Assembly (NCBI GenBank): GCA_949775045.1
Contig: OX459102.1
Span: forward strand, 14,864,772 to 14,928,771
Direction of reading: 5' to 3'
DNA length: 64,000 nucleotides
Source of the DNA: Metridium senile
Taxonomy: Eukaryota; Cnidaria; Anthozoa; Actiniaria; Metridiidae
This document shows, in pieces, positions 41,403 to 53,400 of the stretch. The translations under genes were made by a program, and so were the position numbers. Below the pieces are notes generated by a model. It had not been told where the DNA came from, did not search any database, and was given only the letters and a program-made list of their open reading frames with translations. Positions within the stretch are counted from its first letter, which is position 1. The number at the start of each line of letters is the position of its first letter.

Positions 41403-44400
41403 ATAGATAAATATATAAACAAAATATACATGAATAAATAATAGAAAAATAAATAATGGATAATTATTATATAAATTATTATAAATAGATAAATAAATAA
41501 ACAGATAAGCAAATAAATAAATAGATAAATAAATATGGTATTATTATAGTAGTTATGTAACAAATAATATGAAATATGTGTGTATGTGTGAAATAACATG
41601 TTAATGAGGTGTGCGTGTAGCTAGTTGCTTTCATTTTTTTTCCTTTGAGCCACAAGAACTGTGGAAAACATTGATAAAAGTGGTTTCGAGCAAATCTATG
41701 AATTCTTTCGTTGTCAATCATGTTTTATTTTGATTGTTTGAGAGCGCAACTCATGGAAGCATCTTATAACACACACACCTAATTAGCATATTATTTTACA
41801 CATATTCTCATTTGCATTTTAATAGTGGGTTATACAAATACGCTCTAATACCTTGCCAGAATCCACTGAATCCACTGAGGTAGATGGGGAGATACTTCTG
41901 TCACCAGCAGCCATCATATCTTGGTCTTCAAACAACAATGGTGATGGGACCTAACAGAATTACATAAAAAACATTCAACAAAATCTAAAGTGGTATACAA
42001 ACAATTCAAGGATTGTTAGCTATTGTGGAAGACAACATCAAGAAAGTGTTCTTACAGCCAAAGGACATGAAGCGTGCCCCCAATGTTTGTTTTATTATTT
42101 GATTCTTCGTTTTCCAGAATTCCATTAAATTATTCAAAATAAAAACTAAAGGAAACTTCTTTAAATCTCACAGAAGAATCAGATTTATTATCTATATTAA
42201 TAATAGTAGCAATTATTTTTGATATCATAATTATTTATATGAATTTGGAGAAGTTTGAAAAACAAAGAATGAAGTCAAAAATCGAATGATGAAATGAATA
42301 ATGCAGTCTACATATTTTTATATCCTTTAATATGTATTAGTTCCCTTCACAGTTTCCTAGGCCATCTTTTAAGGTAGCCAGGCCTTTGCATCTAAGAAAG
42401 ACGAATGTTGAGCTTGCAATGATAGAGAAGTTTTAAAACCTCAGGACAATTATTCACATATCTCTATAATCGAAGGCTCAATGTTCGTCTCAATGCAATG
42501 CAAAGGCCTGGCTATCTTTCATAATGGCGCAGAGAGCTGTGAAGGGGACTGTTCCAGTTTTGATAAGATATCAATATGTTATGAAGGACCATGTTTGTAG
42601 TTATTTCACTGTACCTTTAAAGGATTAATGGGTTCTTCAAAGTAGTAAAACTCTTCTTCATAACAGTTGAGAGACAATGAGTACCTCTGATGAAAAAATA
42701 AACAAATAAACAAAATTATTAATCAAAAATTATACAAAATCTTCATCAATATCAAAAGGAAAACATTGCGGTAAAAGCATTTTAGGCCTGTATATTTTAG
42801 TATGGATTATTTCTGGAGCTACACAATTGAGCTCTCCCTTGTAACTCAGAGTTGGCAATGTTGTAGAGGAACAACTTAATATCATTATTATTACAATACG
42901 CAGCTGGTAATACACAAGAACCAATCATTCAATAGTATTCATAGTATTAATTACCTTTAGTCCTTTTAGTTTACGGAATTGTCCTTCTTCTTCATCATAG
43001 CGGGCTTCATTCAGATAGATGTCTTTCTCAGCTATTTCAGTTGGACGACCTACAAAAACATTAAAAACATTATTATTATAATTTGTATTACAGTAAAAAC
43101 CTGCATATAAGAACACCCATTTTTGGAGTTCAGGCTGATTTTGTTCTTATTTAACGGGTGTTTACTGAAAAATCAGCATGAAGGTGTTCTTAAGGTGTTC
43201 TTAAAATAAATGTTCTAAAATATATACAACTACTTGCAGTAAGGTTGTCATACAAAAATATACATTTGTTATAAAGAAAATTGAACATTTGTGATTTAGT
43301 ACAATGCACTAAATCACAAATGTTCTATTTTCTTTGTGACAAATGTCATATTTTGTATGACAAACTTACTGCAATAATAATATCAAAACACTTAACACAT
43401 ACCCTTATCATCATCATCCTTATCATCACCACCTTCATCTAATACAATACTTACATCTCTGATAATCCCTAATAGATAGAACCAGACATTTGCCAACAAT
43501 ACTGTTGACAGCAGAAGTCTCTTCCAGTGAGCTAAGATACACTTCTTGTTCATGGAACATCTTGGTAGGGAGGTGTTGGGTTTCTCCTGGTCCTATAAAC
43601 CATGGTCCGTGCAGCCACGCATTACCGCTACAACAACAGCAAGCATAAATATTTTAAATTAGGGAGTATTCATTTTTTAGGAGGGGGGAGGGCCGGAGCA
43701 TTCACAAAGAGCATTTGTTAAAAAAATGTGAGTCCTCCTTTTACTGAGCAACAAATATTGTTGACCCCCCCCTGGCTGAAGTTGTGTAATTTATGATGAA
43801 TACAGAAATACATTTAAAAATATGTAATGACCCTCCATTTTTACCATGTAAATTTGACATGACCCCCCTGTGAATCCTCCGCCCCCCCTAAAAAAATGAA
43901 TGCTCCCTTATAGAAAAGTATCTTTAAACTCACAAGCAAAAAAACCTTTTGTAAATCAAAGGTTTTGACCCATATCTGAGAGTCCCTACTTTTATGAGGA
44001 AACGAGTTGAAGTTCGATCAAGTGAAATTCTGGCCATAAGAGAATAAGGGGGGATCAGCGGATGAGCTGGGAGTGAGTTTATAGAGAAAAGAAGTGAAAA
44101 GTAGGGATGGTTGCCTTCCCATACTCAATTAAGGAATATATAGTTGTGCATGTGTCTATATTAAACTGTGATATAAACATGTTGGGGGCTTCAGAGCAAA
44201 AGGGAAGTTGGAAACGAACAGGACTCAAGTGTAGATGAGTGTTTCTTTGACTTTTTGAGTGCTCTACAACTCCCAGAGAGTTTATATCACAGCACATTGA
44301 CAAAAGCAGACATTTATATTGCTTTAATAAAATATGTTGGAACTTGGAACTTTTTGAACTTTTTTATGTTGGAACTTTTTTTGCTGAGCGTGTCCTCTAA

Positions 44401-47400
44401 TATAAGCACAGCAGCAAGTCAATCTGAGTGTGCATAGTATTTTAACATTGATAAAGAGTAAGAGTATGCACAAGATCATTACTTTCTGTCTATCCACAAA
44501 CGATCAATCCTGGCAATGTACAAGTAGTCTTCATCTGTTCTCAGGTACACAGAGTCACCTAAGAACAAATAACAAAACCAATAAATGATTGAAATGAATA
44601 GATGAATAGATGAATAAATGAATGGATGATTAGATGAATGAATACAAGGATGAATGAATAGATGGATAAAGGGATGAATGAATAAATAAATAAATACATG
44701 GATGAATGAATGAATAGATAGATAAATGAATGAAAAGATGAATAAATGAACGAAATAATTTATTTATTAATTAATGAATGGATAAATAAAGGAATGGATA
44801 GATGAATAATTGAATAAACCAAACAAATGAATTATTGAACGGATGAATGAATGGATATCAAACAAATGAATGAATGATTATTATCATGATTAAATGGCAG
44901 ATGCAATCAAATACTTACCAAGCTTATAAGGAACATCACCCAAACAGAGCTGTTCATATTGGACACTACCATCTTGAGGATTAGGGTTAACATCAAGAGC
45001 TACATTCTGATAGAAATACACATATTCATATCAATAAATATCTTTATAAAATTCATGAACAGTTAATGACAATTTTACATAAGAAATCACGTCCATGAAG
45101 AGTTCTGTAAATCTCATACAGATTTTGTTCTGATTTTGCATAAGTTTTAAATTGAAATTTCTCGGCCAGATTTACTTCCAACCTGACAGTTTTAGTAAAA
45201 TATGAAAGAACTAACATTGAACTTTCATAAGTACAATATAATATTTGGGTTCAATCTGTATGTGATATACAGAAAGAGGACAGAGACATGTTCATTGTGA
45301 TGATGATAGTTATGATAATGACTATGATACTCATAATGATGATGATTGCAATAATGATGACAATGATGATGTAAAATCACAATAACAATAATGACAGGAA
45401 CCAGTACCTTTTTGGAATCAGTTTCTGTGTCATCGCTGTCATCTGTTTCCATAGGAACATCTTTCTGTTGATCAGCTGGTGCAAATACTGACGGCACTCT
45501 CTTGGGTGACAAGGCAACTTCTCTTGTTACCAAGGTAACATTGGTGCTTTGGGATGGCCATATCTTTAAATATAATTAAATACCCAATGAATACCCTATG
45601 AATACCCTGTGAAAAACTTAACACACTGTAAAAATCCTTTGAATACCCTATAAAATACCCTATGGATACCCTATGAAAAATACCCTCTCAATACCCTATG
45701 AAATACCCTATGGATATCCTATGAAAAATACCCTCTGAATACCCTATGGATATCCTATGAAATACCCACTGAATACCCTATGAAATACCCTATGAAAAAT
45801 ACCCACTGAATACCCTATGGATACCCTATGAAAAATACCCTCTGAATCCCCTCTGAATACCTATGAAAACCCTGTGAATTTACCCTTTTAAAATTTTGAT
45901 CTTTTGTGCATGCTTATTGGTCAGTAGCACTCTAGTTTAAATGCTTTTTAATACAGTTATAATTGTTTTTATATCATCATGACAAGACCTACCTTGATCT
46001 TTTTAAATGATTTGGTTCGGACAGAATACCGTGATTCACATACGTAAACATCTTCATCTTTAAAACCCTGCATCAGATAAATACAAAATATTAACAGATG
46101 ATACTGAAATAATATTATTATGAAATTAATTTGAATAAGTTTAGTCACATTTTTTAGATTTTCTATATACAAGCTGGTTTTTCTATTATTAATATAGATG
46201 TTTTCTTGTCTCTTTCCATCACTTTTATTTATCTATTTATTAATAAATTCAATTATTTATCTAGTATATATTCATTCATCTATTTAATATTTATTCATTC
46301 ATTTATCTTTCTATTTAATCATTTATCTATATACACCGTTGTCCTGATTTTTGTAATTTAGTAGGAAAGACATTAATTAAGACAAAAGAAGCTGAGTTAT
46401 TTTTTTTGTGTTATCCGTTTCTTATCAAAATAAGGACTTGTTCTAAGAAAGCCTGGGACATGACCTTCCAATTTGAGGACCAAGATGTTGACGACAACGA
46501 AATAAAAGAACCAGGGCTATTCTGTACAAAGTAGCCCAAGTAATAATTATGATGAAGACAATGACAGCAATAAGGATCAGTATGTTTATGCTGTCTTCAT
46601 GGATGTGTGACCAGTGGTATACAATGGCAGGCAACCATCACCACCAACACACTACGACGCAAATTACATCATCATATCCATGTCATTGTTAAATTGTATT
46701 CACATTTGACATACAGCAAAACCTGCATTAAAGAACTAGTGGAGTAAGAACCCTCGGCCTGAAAATTGACCAATTACACACCAATTGCCCTATTTTATTA
46801 TGACGTCACAATGTGTTTACAGTGGGGGATAGAATCTCTGAAAACAATGGCAATTTCAACTAAATCTTCCTTCTCTTTAAAAATTGAGCTTCATATTATC
46901 TAGTTTTTATGTATGTTATGTGTCTATGTTTATACTTTCATATTTATTGCATTTTGTTGTCATTTCTTTCCTATCTGCCTTGTAAATGCAATTTTATCAT
47001 GTATTCTTGTATTGTTGTTGTAAATTTGTCCCCCACTGGCGATCATGATTCTTAGCGTTGGAACAATACAATGTTTTGATGTGACATCATAGTGAAATAG
47101 GACAATTAGGTCTATAAATATTTGTTTTTTTGCAACAACAATATATTAAGTATAAGTATTTCTGTCTGTAACAAAGATGATGTTATATTGCTTAGTAAAT
47201 GCCATCAACCATTGTGTGATATGATAGTCACAATAGCATGGTGGATTGATATACCTCTGGTTTCATTTTGATGTAGTCCTTGACTGTCATGACGTAGCAC
47301 TTTCCTAGAACCTTGCTTAACTTTGACGGCGAAGAATAATCACTTTTAAATACTTCCTACAAACCAATCAATAGATAAATAAGACCAATGAAACATGATG

Positions 47401-50400
47401 TGATATTTACCCTTCGTGATTGTAAACCACATGTAGCATCATACACCTCATTTCAACACAGCACAGCACATCACATTACAGCACATCTTATTACAGCACA
47501 GCACATCATAGCATATCACAGCACATCACATCATAGCACATCACAGCACAGCAAATCACATCACATCACATCTTATCACAGCACATCGAATCTTATCACA
47601 ACACAGCACATCACATCACATCACATGACATATTTTAAGAATAAGAAAGTATAAGATACTTACTTTTTCCAGGAATTTCCTGGTAGCGAGGTGGAAGGTC
47701 TCTTCTGGTCTGTAATACCAGTTTCCAAACAGCCACTACAACAAACAGATATATTATGTTAATTTGTTTAAATGTAGCATATTCAATTTACTACTTAATA
47801 CTTTAATATAATTTATACCTTTTCCCCTGACGTGTCTGTCCAAAGTTTTTCCACAAGAACAACATGAGGCTGCAGCTTGTCTTCTCTGCAAGAAATTGTA
47901 AATGTTAAAATGGTATATTTGTATATGTACACAGCACCAATAGTGCTTTCCACAGATGACACCACAATGATGCATTATGGGATTGAAATGCGGACAAGCT
48001 AAGCCCAAAATACATCAATGTCATGCACGGATGTCGTGAGCACAAGCAGGTCTGGACTGTAATCTACAATGGCTCTCAGCCAATCAGCGCGCACAAAATT
48101 TACAATTTATGGTAAAAAGTATATCAAATAGGTGTTTTGATACATATTGTTTGTCAAATCTTATAACATTCTTACAACAATCACAACATTGAAAGGATCA
48201 GTATGTTTATGCTGTCTTCATAGATGTGTGGTGGTATACAATGGCAGGTAACCATCACCACCAAGACACTACGAGGCAAAATATATCATCATATCCTTAT
48301 AAACAGCAAGTCTAAAATGAAAATGTATATGAATAAGTATTCTTACTTTCCAGCACGCATTACAGATACCACAAGAGAGTCACTGAAACACCTTACATTT
48401 TTCTTGTTGTTTCTAGTTCATATGTTTTTTCGACTGATATTGATATTCTTTTCCTTGTAATGGAAGCATTTTTTTACAAAGTTTGTCTGGGTTTTCAATC
48501 CCATAAGGCTTTGCAATATCTATTTTTAGTAACCGTGAAATATTTTATTGATCAAAGCTTGATTAATCACCAACCCAAGATTGACTAAGTTTACATAGAT
48601 GTTATTTATTTGTTAAACCTAGATTAGAAATATTACAGGGTTAATTGAGAGAAAAGACCTTTTCACAGTTCTTGTCAATCAACCTCAGCATCGGAAGTGT
48701 GTAATATATAGACCATGAACAGACTGTCAAATTCTAAAGAAATTAATTATAACATGCAATAGAGGTTGAGGTTGATTGCTGAGAACCATTAAAGGGGGAC
48801 TTGGACCAAAATCAATGAAAATTTAAAATGAATTGAAACTTACTTAAACCTATCTATATGGACACAATGATTATCATGAAACAATATTTTGCTTACACAC
48901 AAAAAAGATACATAAAAACATAGGAGTTGTTAGCATTTAAATTTGAAGTAACTGACGTCAGTTACTTCACTCTATTGTTCTTTGAGATTTTCAAAACAAA
49001 ATTTTATTAGGTTAATAAGTTTAAAATGCACAATTTTTGATGAATTTCAGTTGGCTTTACTTATATTTTCATGTATACATAATGGCTTTCCAATTTATTT
49101 TCAATTTCCATTGTTGTTGGTCCAAGTGCCCCTTTAAACAATCTATTAACTAAAGAAAAATGATAAATATAAAATTGATAGTTTTTTTATTACCTTGGTT
49201 CTACATAGACAAAGTCACCAACAGAGTAGTGGTGTACTCCTATGGATAGCTCTTTTACACCCGAATCACTGTCCGCTGCCTGGAAAAGATGAAAATGGTA
49301 TTAACATCACCTATCATTGCTTGTTCGGAATTTGAATTTGAGAGTAGCCTTTCATACACTGAATCAAAATATGGCAACCAATTTTTAAATGAATATTGCT
49401 CTTGATAGAGTAGCCTTTCATACACTGAATCAAAATATGGCAACCAATTTTTAAATGAATATTGCTCTTGATAGAGTAGCCTTTCATACACTGAATCAAA
49501 ATTTGATTGATTGTTATTCTAGACTAATAAGTACTCTAGAACAAAAGTCAGTAAGAATCATTTTGATTTTGTGAATTAATTAAGTGGGGCCATTGATGGC
49601 AAAAACATTATTAAGATCAGTATGTTTATGCTGTCTTCATGGATGTGTGGTGGTATACAATGGCAGGCAACCATCACCACCAACACCCTACGACGCAAAT
49701 TACATCATCATATCCCATAATTTACTGCCTCACTCTCATACAAACACATTTGAATAATATGTATATACTAGATATTTGCGCTATATAAATATTAAATTAT
49801 ATATAATTTAATACATGGAAGAAACATACAGTAATAATGACCATGAACAACTTTGACTTACTTCTGATGGTTCTTTGCTTTCTTGTGCTTTAACTTTCTC
49901 ATCCTCTTTTGCTTCAGCGTCTGCCTTTTTCTTCCTCTCGTCATCCAGTTCCTGGACAAGATGGCGTCTAGATACCAGAAGAGCAGGAGAGATGAACCTC
50001 TCTCCATCCTTACACAGCTTGTCACGGTGGCTGACAAAATGGACTTGCAGCTCAACAGCATCGTCATACACCTATTGACATTAAAACAAAGTTGAATGAA
50101 CGGTTGACAAATGATTGGATGAATGAATACATGAAGGAAGGAATGAATGATAAACATGTGAGCCTAGTTGTGTGCAAAATATTAAACGTAGAGGTAGTGG
50201 GTGTGAGTGAGTCTCCCCGATTAGTAGGGCACACTGTGTCCAGCTAGAAGATTGAGGCATTAAAAAGGTGGGTTTTTTTCATTTTTATGAATAAAATTAA
50301 TCGAAGAATAAATGAATGAAGCACTTGAATGAATGAATGAGTGAATGCATGAGTGAATTAATGAATTAATGGGCGAATGAATGCCAGAGTTAGAGAAGGA

Positions 50401-53400
50401 ATGAATGGATGAAGGAATGAATTAATCAAGGAAAATATGTGAGTGAATGAGTGAATTAATGGGAGAATGAAGGAGCTCGTTGGATCAATGAGTAAAATAA
50501 TGGATGAATGAACATATAAATAAGGAAATGAATGAATGGATGACAAAATGAATGAGTGTAATAATAAATAAATGAACGAATGAATGAATAAGGGAAAGAA
50601 CAAATGAATGACTAAATGAATGAATGAACGAATAAATATAGGAATGAATGAATAAATGCAAGGTTGTAGAAACAAGTGAATAGAATAATCAAAGATTGAA
50701 TAAATGAAATGGTTTGATCAATTACTCTATTCACAGATAGGAAAGTGATTGACAAAATGGATGATAGAATGGCTAACCAATGTTCAAACTAAAGAAATAT
50801 ATAATGACGTACATTATGAAATGAAACAGTGAGAATAATGACAATGGTGAGAATAATGACGATGGTGAGAATGATGATGGAGGTATTAAAAAGATAACAA
50901 TTGTAATGATGATGATGATTACATAATAATAACAGCAATAAGGATCAGTATGTTTATGCTGTCTTCATGGATGTGTGGTGGTATACAATGGCAGGCAACC
51001 ATCACCACCAGCACACTACGACGCAAATTACATCATCATATCCTTATAAACAGCAAACATTATTACTCAATGGCATCAAATTTCACAACATTTTGACAGA
51101 CAGTTCATCAATGAATTGAATATGACAGGAAGATCGTCAGGTAGAAAGAATAATGGGCAATCATCATCATCATGCTCATCATTTTGCCATTTTTATCATG
51201 ACTAGCATCAAGAACATCATCATGAATGAATGTATGAATGAATGAATGAATGAATGTATGACTAAATGTATGTATAAATAAATGGCTTATTGAATGAGTG
51301 AAATAATGGATGAATAAATGAATGTATGAATGAATGCAAGGTTGTATGCAAGGTTGTAGAAATGAGTGAATAAAATAATAAAATATTGAATAAATGAAAT
51401 GGTTTGATCAATAACTCTATGCACAAAAGGGAAAGTGATTGACAAAATGGATGATAGAATGGCTAACCAATGGACTAAACAAGTAATAATTATGTACATT
51501 ATGAAGTGAAAAGTGCATCAAATGGACAGATTAAAAAAAACCACAGGAATAAACCAAAAACATGAATGACATATTCACCTCACAATCGGAGCGGCTGTTC
51601 TTTCGTGCTTTCTCAAAGATGGCAAATAAGTCTTCTTGTAGTTTGTCAAGTCTTCTATAATGTCCTTTTTTGAGGTTTTCACCAATGCGCTCCAATGTGA
51701 TCTTACTGCAATTACAAAAAAGGATCATTTCTTTTGTCAGTGTTGATACAAAAACAAACAAAAACAAACAAGAAATCAAACAAAAACAAGCAAATAACAC
51801 TTGTAAACTAGCAAACAAATAAACACACACACAAACAAGTAAATAAACACACTTATAAACTAACAAACAAACAAATAAACTAGCAAACAAACAAATCAAA
51901 CAAAAACAAGCAAATAACACTTGTAAACTAGCAAACAAATAAACACTCACACAAACAAGTAAGGGGTGGACCATTAGAAGTTGGGGGAGGGGGGGTGGCA
52001 ATTCCCAAAATAAAAAACGTGCAAGGCCAATGCGCCCCCAAAAAAAATCCTGCACAAAGCCAAGCTAAAAAAAAAAGAACGTGCAGAACCTTGAGGGTTA
52101 GCGAATGCTAAAATTTTAAAATCCGAGCCTGAGATTCTAGAAATATATCAGCTCATGCATTTATTGTATTTAAAAATTCTAGACTCTGAGACATCAAAAG
52201 CACGAAAATCCGAGACTCCCGGGGAGACTTTAAGTACGGTGGCCCACAAGGGCAAAACACAACTCAATATTTGGTTGAAAACACAACAAAGTTTCGCAGA
52301 ACAAAACAAAGTTTCGTAGAACAAAACAAAGTTTTGTAGAACAAAACAAAGTTTCATGGAACAAAATAAAGTTTCATTGAACAAAATAAAGTTTCGGAGA
52401 ACAAAACAAAGTTTCGTAGAACAAAACAAAGTTTCGGAGAACAAAACAAAGTTTCGGAGAACAAATCAAAGTTTCAGAGAACACAACTGCCGACTGATAC
52501 AAAACAAAATTTCGGGAGACTGGAACTTAGCTCGGACAACACATGGCATGACTGACTGAGTTTGGGCTACCTGTGGTCAGGGAAGTCGCTATGTTTTGTC
52601 AAAACTGTGGTTGCTGGGTGAGAAAAGACTACAAATATTTTCCTGGTTGTTGTACTTCATCTAGTACTTCAAGAAAGGAAGCCACGTCTGTCAATACTTT
52701 CACGGAAATTAAAGAAAAGAAGTCTAAGGAAAGGATCGATCAATATCAATCAACCGTAAAAAATAAGAAAAGAAAGATGTCCGATTATTTCCCAGTTACT
52801 ATCAACGTTGGAGTCGCATCTATGCTATCAGGGACTATGACACCGGTATACGAGGAAAGTCTTTACCACTCAAAGCTCCCAAATCTGTGTCAGCAAAACC
52901 TCCTTATGTAAAGCAGGGAGAAAGTAACTAAACCTGAACTACACTGGCTGAAATTAAGTCAGAGGATTGTAGAGAGCAACAATAAGACACTGTTAGAGTT
53001 TTATTAAATTTTAAGGTAAAAAATCGAAGTTTCAAAAGTAGCCATATATCCTTTAGTAAATCAACACTAACAGTGAGCTTGGGCTACCTGTGGTTTAATC
53101 GTTTCTGAATGATATGTCGTAGGCTGCTCTTTTCCTTATAACGCCTCCTTGAGTATTGAAGGTTTTGCTGACACAGATTTGGGAACTTTGAGTGGTAAAG
53201 ACTTTCCTCGTACCGGTGTCATAGTCCCTGATAGCATAGATGCGACTCCAACGTTGATAGTAATTGGGAAATAGTCGGACATCTTTCTTTTCTTATTTTT
53301 TCCGGTTGATTGATATTGCTCGATCCTTTCCTTAGACTTCTTTTCTTTAAATTCCGTGAAAGTATTTACAGACGTGGCTTCCTTTCTTGAAGTACTAGAT

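Larger units (their letters stand above)
42615..45006 (-). other. PBRM1: PBRM1 exons 20-24: BAH domain 2
   Basis: The marks are YKLGDSVYLRTDEDYLYIAR, RLWIDRNGNAWLHGPWFIGP, HLPTKMFHEQEVYLSSLEET, IVGKCLVL and CRPTEIAEKDIYLNEARYDE. Exon 24 gives RYSLSLNCYEEEFYYFEEP. Confidence 0.93.
45408..49279 (-). other. PBRM1: PBRM1 exons 14-19: BAH domain 1 and acidic linker
   Basis: HHYSVGDFVYVEPR starts the BAH fold; LVEKLWTDTSGEKWLFGNWY, PEETFHLATRKFLEKEVFKS, LGKCYVM and DVYVCESRYSVRTKSFKKIK follow in canonical order. Exon 19 ends in an acidic stretch (METDDSDDTETDSKK). Confidence 0.93.

Noticed and set aside
41267..41599. 110-residue Ile/Tyr/Leu/Phe-rich frame
   Set aside because: It is translation of the (ATAA)n microsatellite.
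51531..52055. 174-residue minus-strand frame extending exon 12
   Set aside because: Only the exon 12 part is real; the upstream part is minisatellite translated through the intron before the AG acceptor at 51706-51707.
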